Of a stretch of DNA of 6,239 nucleotides, positions 1 to 5,160 are shown one piece after another; position 1 is the first letter of the stretch; every line of letters starts with the position of its first letter. The position numbers and the translations under genes are program-made. The stretch is from Campylobacteraceae bacterium. Its GTDB lineage: Bacteria; Campylobacterota; Campylobacteria; Campylobacterales; UBA6016. The stretch spans positions 1-6,239 of the forward strand of contig JAEMQC010000125.1 of NCBI GenBank assembly GCA_022758985.1, read 5' to 3'. Under the pieces are notes generated by a model. That model saw only the letters and a program-made list of their open reading frames with translations. It had not been told where the DNA came from and searched no databases.

Positions 1-54
1 GTCATCCCACGCTACAAATTCTCCGTCCATCCATATAAAATCAGCAGTATTCAT
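1..54 (-). CDS. ilvE: Branched-chain amino acid aminotransferase, N-terminal fragment cut by the window edge
   Basis: The minus strand from the ATG at 54-52 reads MNTADFIWMDGEFVAWDD and runs off the window at base 1. The string IWMDGEFVAWDD matches the start of IlvE proteins, which open with an (Y/F)IWxNGxxVxWxDAK-type segment. IlvE is a PLP-dependent fold-type IV cytosolic transaminase that carries out the last step of leucine, isoleucine and valine synthesis. Only 18 codons are visible, so the catalytic lysine cannot be checked. A weak AGGGA ribosome site lies at 66-70, 11 nt before the start. The gene is 60 bp downstream of purU in the same direction and has its own candidate promoter. The identification is by recognition of the N-terminal motif and is fairly firm despite the short length. 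Confidence 0.82.
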   Translation of the reverse strand, partial: MNTADFIWMDGEFVAWDD

Positions 55-96
55 TTCCAGTCATTTCCCTATTTTATTATTGATTTATTTGTTTTA

Positions 97-102
97 ATTC
101 TA
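97..102 (-). promoter_or_regulatory. Candidate -10 box (TAGAAT) for ilvE
   Basis: The purU-ilvE spacer holds TAGAAT on the minus strand, preceded by GGC and followed by an AT-rich stretch. This resembles the epsilonproteobacterial sigma70 -10 element, where -35 boxes are poorly conserved. A start near base 90 would give a leader of about 36 nt before the ilvE ATG. A short GCCT-ATG-AGGC inverted repeat (103-113) lies just upstream and may act as a weak stop for purU transcripts, but it has no good U tract. This is inference from motif and position only. Confidence 0.4.
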
Positions 103-114
103 GCCTATGAGGCA

Positions 115-948
115 TTAAAAGATAACGGTTTTATTGTCATAGACAAAGATTCTCTCCTCCAGCGCAAGCTTAATCGCTTTTGCCAAAACTATCTTTTCCA
201 CATCCCTGCCCAGGTTTCTCATCTCTTCCCATCCGTAGCTGTGGTCGACCTTAACTATGTCTTGCGCTATTATCGGCCCTTCATCGAGATTGTTATTTAC
301 AAAGTGAGCCGTTGCGCCTATTATTTTTACGCCGCGCTCATACGCCTGTTTATACGGATTTGCGCCAATAAAAGCCGGCAAGAAAGAGTGATGTATGTTG
401 ACAATTTTGCCCTCAAAATGAGAGACGAAATTTGGCGTCAATATTCTCATATATTTAGCCAACACTAGAAGATCCGGAGATAGGCTCTTTGCAAGCTCGA
501 TTACCTTCGCTTCATGCTCCTCTCTACTAATACCCTCCGCAGGTAGATGATAAAACGGCAACTCAAATTTTTCGACAAGAGGGCGAAGAGTGTCATGGTT
601 TGCCACTACACCTAGAATATCGGCATCCATCTCGCCGCTATGATATCTTATTAGTATATCTCCTAGACAGTGCGACTCTTTTGTGGCAAACAAAAGCATC
701 TTTTTCTTTTTATTCTTTTCGACTATGCGGAGGTTCGCATCTTTTGGCAAATCTCGTCTAAGCAGCTTTTCGACAAGATCAAAATCGGCTTCGCCGCTAA
801 TTTCGGTGCGCATAAAAAATCTATTCTTCTCTTTTTCGACAAACTCATCGTTTTTTTCAATATTTAACCCGTTTTCAAAAAATATTTTACTTATTTTGTA
901 GATTAGACCAGCGCTATCTTCACAGTCTATAAGAACAATTTTCTCCAT
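115..948 (-). CDS. purU: Formyltetrahydrofolate deformylase
   Basis: This 277-residue cytosolic enzyme hydrolyses 10-formyltetrahydrofolate to formate and tetrahydrofolate, balancing the one-carbon pool and, in E. coli, feeding formate to PurT. Residues 1-80 form an N-terminal ACT domain (VLIDCEDSAGLIYKISKIFFENGLNIEK region). A lysine-rich linker (79-83) leads into the formyltransferase-like catalytic domain. The catalytic triad is visible as Asn184 and His186 in VNIHHSFLP and Asp222 in NNNLDEGPIIAQ. The 36-residue His-Asp spacing equals that of GAR transformylase (His108, Asp144). Length is normal for PurU. The ATG lies 1 nt after the cca stop codon, with an AGGGG site inside the cca end (953-958), so translation is probably coupled to cca. 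The ACT domain separates it from GAR transformylase PurN, the main alternative. Confidence 0.95.
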   Translation of the reverse strand: MEKIVLIDCEDSAGLIYKISKIFFENGLNIEKNDEFVEKEKNRFFMRTEISGEADFDLVEKLLRRDLPKDANLRIVEKNKKKKMLLFATKESHCLGDILIRYHSGEMDADILGVVANHDTLRPLVEKFELPFYHLPAEGISREEHEAKVIELAKSLSPDLLVLAKYMRILTPNFVSHFEGKIVNIHHSFLPAFIGANPYKQAYERGVKIIGATAHFVNNNLDEGPIIAQDIVKVDHSYGWEEMRNLGRDVEKIVLAKAIKLALEERIFVYDNKTVIF

Positions 949-949
949 C

Positions 950-2068
950 TTAGCCCCTAAATTTTTCTCTTATCTCTTTTGCCAACAGCAGTGAATAGTT
1001 TCTTGATATTTCTGCATTTTTAAACCCCATAGATATAACTTTTTGTTGTGTTATCTGAGGTTTATAGCCGTCATCCCAGACTCCGATACTTTGCGCCATC
1101 TCTTTTACTTCAGCTCTATATGCCCCCATCCATTCCGATATGGGGAGCCTCATAGAGAGTCCGACCAAAAATCTCTCGCTAATCTTTTTTGGGGGTAGCT
1201 TTTGGACGGCAAACATCTTTTTATACGAGTTTGGAGCGCCGATTTTATCCAAAAAGCTATTTTTATTCGGCCTAAAAACAAAAAATAGCTGATATAAAAA
1301 AGCTCCGGGTATATTTTTTTTGAAAAAACAGCTAGAAGAAGCAAGATTTTTCGCAAAACGAAGAAATGACCCAAACTCCGCATTTAGACCAAAAAGCTTC
1401 TGGGCAATAAGCAGTTTAAAAAAATAGTAAGCGCCAAATATCTGGAATTTTGCGTCAAAAAGCTTCTCAAACTCTGCGAATATTCTTGATTTTGATATAT
1501 CATCCAGCTCTATTTGTCGGCATATTTCAACGCTTTTTGGCTCTATCTTAAAACCAAATCTTGCCGCAAACTGCATAGCTCTTAGTACACGGAGGCTGTC
1601 TTGTGCAAAACTATCGCTACTTACTACACGCAATGTTTTTGAACGCAAATCATTTTCCCCGCCGAAAAAATCTATAAGCTCAAAACTTTTTGCATCAAGC
1701 AGCATAGCATTGACGGTAAAATCACGTCTTGAGCAGGCTATTTTCTTGTCCTGTACGACTACGGCTTCAAAGCCAGCGTGCCCACGTCCGATTTTTTTCT
1801 CTTGTCTTGGAAGCGATATGTCGAAGTTTTTTATACGGTATACGAAGAAGCTTTTGCCGACACCAACCGCACCTATCGACTCCATAGCCTTTTCGAAAGC
1901 CTCTTTGTCAATATCGTAAACTTCAATATCAAAATCTTTAGAAGGAAGACCAAGGAGCGCATCCCTGACGCAGCCGCCGGCAAAATATAGACTCGCACCC
2001 TCTAGCGCCGAAGCTATTTTCTCAAAAGTATTTCTGGACTCCTCATCCAAAAAAGAATAAATATCCAT
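950..2068 (-). CDS. cca: tRNA nucleotidyltransferase (CCA-adding enzyme, class II)
   Basis: This 372-residue protein belongs to the class II nucleotidyltransferases that add or repair the 3' CCA end of tRNA without a template. The N-terminal head and neck motifs are present: GGCVRD at 31-36, the metal-binding DFD at Asp45/Asp47 with a further carboxylate at Asp83 (FDISLPRQE), RRDFTVNAM at 114-122, and DSLRVLRAMQFAARFGF at 157-173. The C-terminal half (about 190-372) is rich in Phe and Lys and has few recognisable motifs, as is usual for the body and tail of this family. No HD phosphohydrolase domain is seen. Length is in the family range. It abuts the upstream CiaD-like gene with no spacer (TAG directly followed by ATG) and is followed by purU after 1 nt. 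Full CCA addition, rather than CC- or A-only activity, is inferred because no second homologue is visible here. Confidence 0.93.
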   Translation of the reverse strand: MDIYSFLDEESRNTFEKIASALEGASLYFAGGCVRDALLGLPSKDFDIEVYDIDKEAFEKAMESIGAVGVGKSFFVYRIKNFDISLPRQEKKIGRGHAGFEAVVVQDKKIACSRRDFTVNAMLLDAKSFELIDFFGGENDLRSKTLRVVSSDSFAQDSLRVLRAMQFAARFGFKIEPKSVEICRQIELDDISKSRIFAEFEKLFDAKFQIFGAYYFFKLLIAQKLFGLNAEFGSFLRFAKNLASSSCFFKKNIPGAFLYQLFFVFRPNKNSFLDKIGAPNSYKKMFAVQKLPPKKISERFLVGLSMRLPISEWMGAYRAEVKEMAQSIGVWDDGYKPQITQQKVISMGFKNAEISRNYSLLLAKEIREKFRG

Positions 2069-2404
2069 CTACTCCTGCGATTTATCCAGTTTTTCGTCGA
2101 TAGTCGCAAGCATATATTCAAGGAAATTGACAATCAAGTCAAGCTTTTTCTCTACTTGTAAAATCTCGCCGGAGCCTTCATGCTGTATAGTCAAAAGCCC
2201 CTCAAACAACACGAGTATCCTCTCTCTAAGATTTACAAGAAATCTCTCGAGGCTCTCTTCGGTCTCGGCGATATCAGCATAGGCTTCCATGCTCTGTGCA
2301 ACCGAAGAAGCCGCATTATCTTTAGCGTTTTCTTTTTTTATCTCTTCTAGATAGTTATCTTCTATCTCCGCAAGAGTCGACAATACGGCATCTTTTAGCT
2401 CCAT
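2069..2404 (-). CDS. CiaD-like domain protein, function unknown
   Basis: This 111-residue acidic protein has no signal peptide or membrane segment. It looks mostly alpha-helical. The N-terminal part (1-50) is charged, low in complexity and likely flexible. The C-terminal part has two helices: SLERFLVNLRERILVLFEGL (51-70) and a stretch from about 81 to 107 containing KKLDLIVNFLEYMLATIDEK. This C-terminal signature and the position between a small TPR gene and cca-purU match my memory of C. jejuni Cj0788, named CiaD (Campylobacter invasion antigen D), and CiaD-like domain proteins in other Campylobacterota. CiaD is reported as a secreted effector. Nothing in this sequence shows secretion. The start overlaps the upstream TPR gene by 10 nt, and the stop touches the cca ATG. 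Family assignment is from recall of the motif and synteny. The function here is unknown. Confidence 0.7.
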   Translation of the reverse strand: MELKDAVLSTLAEIEDNYLEEIKKENAKDNAASSVAQSMEAYADIAETEESLERFLVNLRERILVLFEGLLTIQHEGSGEILQVEKKLDLIVNFLEYMLATIDEKLDKSQE

Positions 2405-2652
2405 ACTCTACCTAGCCACCTTTCAAATTCTCTATACTCTATCTCGGTCTTCATCGACAAAAAAAAGTCTCGCATCTGTGTATTGACGCCACTGTACTTT
2501 TTGTGAATACCGCTAAGTCGTCTCACTGCGGCTATAGCCTCTTTATTGTGAGGTTCTTTTTTTAGTATATCTTTATATATCTCAAGAGCATCCTCCTTGT
2601 GCCCTTGAAATTCATATATCGAAGCTAAAGTTAGAGTTTTGAGTCCGCTCAT
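2395..2652 (-). CDS. Small tetratricopeptide-repeat protein
   Basis: This 85-residue protein carries one clear TPR unit at about residues 3-36. The consensus positions fit in register: Leu9, Ala10, Tyr13, Gly17, Ala22, Tyr26, Ile29 and Pro34. The remainder (37-85) is helical and charged, ending in FERWLGRVWS. There is no signal peptide, so it is probably cytosolic. TPR units mediate protein contacts, and a single repeat suggests oligomerisation or pairing with a partner. The overlapping CiaD-like gene is the obvious candidate, but this is inference. The ATG overlaps the leuB stop by 1 nt (TAATG), and its own stop lies inside the next gene. The layout recalls C. jejuni Cj0787-Cj0788. Molecular function is unknown. 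Confidence 0.8.
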   Translation of the reverse strand: MSGLKTLTLASIYEFQGHKEDALEIYKDILKKEPHNKEAIAAVRRLSGIHKKYSGVNTQMRDFFLSMKTEIEYREFERWLGRVWS

Positions 2653-3713
2653 TATATCCTGCTTGCTATCTCTGTTCCCATATCTTTGCAGCCAAGCACT
2701 TTGATGGCGCCAAATCTTGCCGTATCTTTTGTCCTTATACCGTCTTTAAGCGCTGATTTTACAGCATCTTCTATCATGTCGGCGGCTTTTTCCTCGTTTA
2801 GCGAAAATCTTAACATCATGGCAGCGCTTAGTATGGTAGCTATCGGGTTTGCTATATCTTGTCCTGCAATATCAGGGGCAGAGCCGTGAATTGGCTCGTA
2901 AATAGCGTATTTATCGCCAAGCGAAGCGCTCGCTAGTAACCCAATAGAGCCCGTAAGCACACTTGCCTCATCGGATAGTATATCGCCAAATATATTTCCA
3001 GTCACCACAACATCAAATTGTTTTGGATTTGTCACAAGCTGCATAGCGGCGTTATCTACATATAGATGCTCTAGCGTCACGTCAGGATAGTTTTTGGCGA
3101 CCTCTGTTACCGTCTCTCTCCATAGTTGCGATACTTCAAGCACATTCGCCTTATCTACGCTTGTTACTTTACCTCTTCTTTTTCTAGCAGACTCAAACGC
3201 TACTTTTGCGATTCTCTCTATTTCAGGCTTTGTGTACACCATAGTGTTGTAGCCCCTGTTTTCGTCTCTGCCTCTTGGTTCGCCAAAGTATATGCCGCCT
3301 GTTAGTTCTCTGACAATGAGGAGGTCAACGCCTTTTGCTATCTCAGGCTTTAGCGGGCTAGCTTCTAAAAGCTCATCATATACCGCCGCAGGTCGAAGAT
3401 TGGCGTATGTGCCTAGCTCTTTTCTGATTTTGAGCAGTCCCGTCTCTGGTTTTAGCTCTCTTGGCAAATTATCCCATTTGTATCCGCCGATTGCTCCAAA
3501 CAGTACGGCATCTGACGCTTTTGCCCCTTCTATCGTGGCATCCGGAAGTGGGACGCCACACGCATCTACGGCGCAACCGCCCATCAAGTATTCGTTAAAT
3601 TCTAGTGCGAAGCCGCATTTTGCGCTTACAGCTTTTAGTACTTTTACCGCTTCGTCTATTATCTCAGGGCCTATTCCATCCCCTTTTATTAGCGCTATTT
3701 TATAGTTTTTCAT
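2652..3713 (-). CDS. leuB: 3-isopropylmalate dehydrogenase
   Basis: LeuB oxidises (2R,3S)-3-isopropylmalate with NAD+ and decarboxylates it to 2-oxoisocaproate, the third step of leucine synthesis, in the cytosol. The 353-residue length is typical. The substrate and metal ligands of the family are all present at a constant +3 offset from Thermus numbering: Arg97, Arg107, Arg135, Tyr142, Lys188, Asp220, Asp244 and Asp248. The signature NIFGDILSDEASVLTGSIGL spans 240-259. The NAD loop is visible as EPIHGSAPDIAGQDIANP (273-290), with Asp281 and Asn289 fitting NAD rather than NADP use. The absence of isocitrate- or tartrate-dehydrogenase features and the adjacent leuD support the call. The ATG overlaps the leuD stop by 4 nt (ATGA), and the stop overlaps the next gene by 1 nt. 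Confidence 0.97.
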   Translation of the reverse strand: MKNYKIALIKGDGIGPEIIDEAVKVLKAVSAKCGFALEFNEYLMGGCAVDACGVPLPDATIEGAKASDAVLFGAIGGYKWDNLPRELKPETGLLKIRKELGTYANLRPAAVYDELLEASPLKPEIAKGVDLLIVRELTGGIYFGEPRGRDENRGYNTMVYTKPEIERIAKVAFESARKRRGKVTSVDKANVLEVSQLWRETVTEVAKNYPDVTLEHLYVDNAAMQLVTNPKQFDVVVTGNIFGDILSDEASVLTGSIGLLASASLGDKYAIYEPIHGSAPDIAGQDIANPIATILSAAMMLRFSLNEEKAADMIEDAVKSALKDGIRTKDTARFGAIKVLGCKDMGTEIASRI

Positions 3714-4216
3714 ACATTTGCCTTTTTGATCTCTTCAGCCGCATACTCCATCAACCCGCCGGCGTTTAGTAGCTCCATCATAAACGGAGGGATTGCGTTA
3801 AATGCGTAAGTTTCACCTTTTGTGATGTTTTGCACGGTACCAGCCGCCAAATCGACTTTTAGCTCGTCACCCTCTGATATTTTGTCGGCTTCTTTGACTT
3901 CTAGTATTACAAGCCCAGTATTAAACGCATTTCGATAAAAAATTCTCGCAAACGACTTTGCTATAACCGCAGAAATACCTGCGTATTTGATAGCCACGGG
4001 AGCATGCTCTCTACTTGAGCCGCATCCGAAGTTCTCGCCGGCTACGATGATGTCGCCACGTGAAATTTTATTCACAAACTCTGGATCCGCATCCTCCATT
4101 GCATGCTTTGCAAGTTCGGTTGGATTTGAAGTATTAAGATATCTAGCCGCTATTATTAGGTCCGTGTCTATATTGTCGCCAAAAACAAAGGCTTTGCCGT
4201 TAAAACTATTATTCAT
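3710..4216 (-). CDS. leuD: 3-isopropylmalate dehydratase, small subunit
   Basis: LeuD is the swivelling small subunit that joins the [4Fe-4S] large subunit LeuC to isomerise 2- to 3-isopropylmalate. The 168-residue protein is of the short type, close to archaeal and epsilonproteobacterial LeuD rather than the roughly 200-residue E. coli form. Motifs include FGDNIDTDLIIAARYLNT (12-29) and the conserved GENFGCGSSREHAP (60-73). The substrate-loop segment YLNT (26-29) differs from the YLRT and YLVY loops discussed for archaeal isopropylmalate isomerase and homoaconitase, but the leuB partner argues for leucine synthesis. The start has an AGGG site at 4224-4227, 7 nt upstream. LeuC is not in the window. 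This is the first gene of the six-gene unit, and its leader contains two hairpins. Confidence 0.95.
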   Translation of the reverse strand: MNNSFNGKAFVFGDNIDTDLIIAARYLNTSNPTELAKHAMEDADPEFVNKISRGDIIVAGENFGCGSSREHAPVAIKYAGISAVIAKSFARIFYRNAFNTGLVILEVKEADKISEGDELKVDLAAGTVQNITKGETYAFNAIPPFMMELLNAGGLMEYAAEEIKKANV

Positions 4217-4243
4217 TATATAACCCTACATTAAATCTTATGT

Positions 4244-4270
4244 ATAAACAGGAGCGAAGCCCCTATTTAT
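4244..4270 (-). repeat. Hairpin in the leuD leader region (stem 12 pairs, loop TTC)
   Basis: As minus-strand RNA this 27-nt segment folds completely. ATAAATAGG pairs with CCTGTTTAT (one G-U), then a G-U and two G-C pairs close a TTC loop. On the plus strand the two wobble positions become A-C mismatches, so the structure fits a minus-strand transcript better. It ends 27 nt upstream of the leuD ATG. It could be a leader RNA element, a transcript-stabilising hairpin or part of a dispersed palindromic repeat. I see no U tract after it, so it is not a standard terminator. A TATACA box (4241-4246) overlaps it but is too weak to call as a promoter. Confidence 0.6.
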
Positions 4271-4272
4271 GA

Positions 4273-4294
4273 CAAGGGACACAAGCGTCCCGTG
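4273..4294 (-). repeat. Second hairpin, adjacent (stem around GGGAC/GTCCC)
   Basis: Two bases from the previous hairpin, the minus strand carries GGGACG-CTTG-TGTCCC (six pairs, one G-U). The stem extends past one C-T mismatch by two more pairs (CA with TG, 4273-4274 and 4293-4294). The single G-U would be an A-C mismatch on the plus strand, so the minus-strand RNA again folds better. The tandem layout and the shared GCTT in the loop regions suggest that it forms one unit with the 4244-4270 hairpin. No protein or known riboswitch class is recognisable in it. Confidence 0.55.
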
Positions 4295-4302
4295 CAACCC
4301 CT

Positions 4303-4338
4303 AAAGCTACCTGCATTCGCAGGAGAGTTGGCTTTTTT
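4303..4338 (+). terminator. Terminator-like hairpin with U tract, plus strand
   Basis: AAAGCTA (4303-4309) pairs with TGGCTTT (4329-4335) including one U-G. CCTGC (4310-4314) pairs with GCAGG (4319-4323) around an ATTC loop. A 5-nt bulge (4324-4328) separates the two stems on the 3' side. Six T residues run from 4333 to 4338. The wobble pair and the T run both favour plus-strand RNA. No plus-strand gene lies upstream in the window, so if it works as a terminator it would stop antisense or remnant transcription. It could instead belong to the adjacent hairpin cluster. Confidence 0.35.
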
Positions 4339-4361
4339 GGCAAGATTTTAGCCAAACAAGG

Positions 4362-4562
4362 GTTAAATCAGAGTACAAAGAAGAGATAAAAGAGAAAGAT
4401 TATTACAAGCTAGAGAGCTTTTACGGAAAATTCCAAATAAGCTTTGCATTGCCGGAAGATACCGACGGCAACTCCATAGACGCAAGTAGTGAAAACGGGG
4501 TTTTGAACATCGTAATACCAAAAGCGGCGCCAAAAGAGTCCAAAAAAATAGAAATCAAATAA
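4362..4562 (+). pseudogene. 3' remnant of a small heat-shock protein (Hsp20/alpha-crystallin) gene
   Basis: A 66-codon open stretch ending with TAA at 4560-4562 encodes the C-terminal half of an Hsp20 protein. It reads EEIKEKDYYKLESFYGKF, then FALPEDTDG, then the family signature NGVLNIVIPK and the C-terminal IxI motif KKIEIK (Ile-Glu-Ile at 4548-4556). In intact family members the first strands of the alpha-crystallin domain and the N-terminal arm precede this. Here the frame closes at a TAA (4302-4304), no ATG, GTG or TTG start occurs before the homology, and Hsp20-like sequence is lost upstream of about 4365. The fragment therefore lacks roughly the first half of a family-length protein. 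The surviving half has no stop or frameshift, so the loss may be fairly recent. It is the only plus-strand coding trace in the window. Confidence 0.8.
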
Positions 4563-4583
4563 CAAATACTATCCGAAGACGAA

Positions 4584-4612
4584 GGCGGCAAAACTATCTT
4601 TTGATAGCCGCC
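4584..4612. terminator. Possible terminator hairpin overlapping the sco stop codon
   Basis: GGCGG (4584-4588) pairs with CCGCC (4608-4612). Inside it CTATC (4594-4598) pairs with GATAG (4603-4607) around TTTT, leaving a 5-nt bulge (CAAAA, 4589-4593). The structure covers the last codons and the stop of the Sco gene and sits between two convergent coding traces (hsp20 remnant and sco). Neither side has a clean T run: the minus strand continues TTCGTCTT and the plus strand GCTATTTCG. A competing small hairpin, ATAGC (4604-4608) with GCTAT (4613-4617), uses the same bases. A weak bidirectional terminator is plausible but not certain. Confidence 0.35.
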
Positions 4613-5160
4613 GCTATTTCGTCACCGCTAACGCCAAAAGGTAGCACGGCCTCAAGCTTTCCGCTTTTGTCTATCACGTACACGTCTGCACTGTGAGCCA
4701 CGGAATAGCCTATGACCGAATTTGGCTGCGGAACTTTTTTATAGTTTACGCCGTAGTTTTTGGCTAACGCCGCTATATAGCCCTCATCTGCCGTAGCCCC
4801 TATTATGTTTGGGTGAAAGTATCTTGCAAATACGCCGAGCTGCTGCGGCTTGTCTCTTGCAGGGTCAAGACTTATAAATACTACACGCACCGAGTCAAGC
4901 TCCATCGGAGTCAACTTATTAAGCCCTTCGGCTATTGCATATAGCGTAGTCGGGCAAATATCTGGACAAAGACCGTATCCGAAATATACAAGAGTCTTTT
5001 TGCCCCTAAAATCGGCTAGCCTTACCTCTCCCTTGTCGCTTTGGAGCGTAAAGTCATATTTTGCAACCTCCGAGGAGTGCTTAAAATACAAAAATAATCC
5101 AAATGCCAAAGCTGCAACAATAGGCAAAATCGATAATATGATTTTATGTGTTTTTGTCAT
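4594..5160 (-). CDS. Sco/SenC family copper-binding thioredoxin-fold protein
   Basis: This 188-residue protein is anchored by one N-terminal membrane segment (about 7-26), with the thioredoxin-like domain on the periplasmic side. The Sco copper site is complete: Cys65 and Cys69 in GLCPDICPTTL plus His156 in YSVAHSADVYV. The family motif DPARD (99-103) is also present. Sco proteins bind copper and reduce thiols for metallation of haem-copper oxidases. In epsilonproteobacteria the likely client is the cbb3 oxidase, which is inferred because no oxidase gene is in the window. It is the last gene of the operon, with its ATG overlapping the stop of the upstream gene by 4 nt (ATGA). The nearest alternative, a plain thiol-disulfide oxidoreductase, would carry CxxC rather than CxxxC. 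The position resembles Cj0911 in C. jejuni. Confidence 0.93.
   Translation of the reverse strand: MTKTHKIILSILPIVAALAFGLFLYFKHSSEVAKYDFTLQSDKGEVRLADFRGKKTLVYFGYGLCPDICPTTLYAIAEGLNKLTPMELDSVRVVFISLDPARDKPQQLGVFARYFHPNIIGATADEGYIAALAKNYGVNYKKVPQPNSVIGYSVAHSADVYVIDKSGKLEAVLPFGVSGDEIAAAIKR

Noticed and set aside
41..64. Tiny minus-strand frame of seven codons overlapping the ilvE start
   Set aside because: It starts at an ATG 10 nt before the ilvE ATG with no clear ribosome site and encodes no branched-chain amino acid run that would make it an attenuator peptide.
1314..1321. Run of eight T on the plus strand (A8 in cca mRNA), and a similar run of seven at 851-857 in purU
   Set aside because: Phase-variable genes in Campylobacter usually use G/C tracts. 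These A runs encode ordinary Lys-rich stretches in housekeeping genes and both frames are intact, so I see no reason to call slippage.
3292..3705. Open plus-strand frame of 137 codons inside leuB
   Set aside because: It is antisense to a fully conserved LeuB with every catalytic residue in place. It is rich in Ser, Ala and Pro, as expected of a shadow frame, and has no recognisable motif or ribosome site.
4241..4246. TATACA as a leuD promoter -10 box
   Set aside because: It departs from the -10 consensus, has no -35 partner and overlaps the hairpin. The real leuD start site cannot be placed from the sequence.
4223..4340. Search for tRNA, tmRNA, 4.5S RNA, T-box or leucine leader peptide in the hairpin region
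   Set aside because: No cloverleaf, no tmRNA or 4.5S RNA conserved core, no T-box sequence and no leucine-codon run could be found on either strand.
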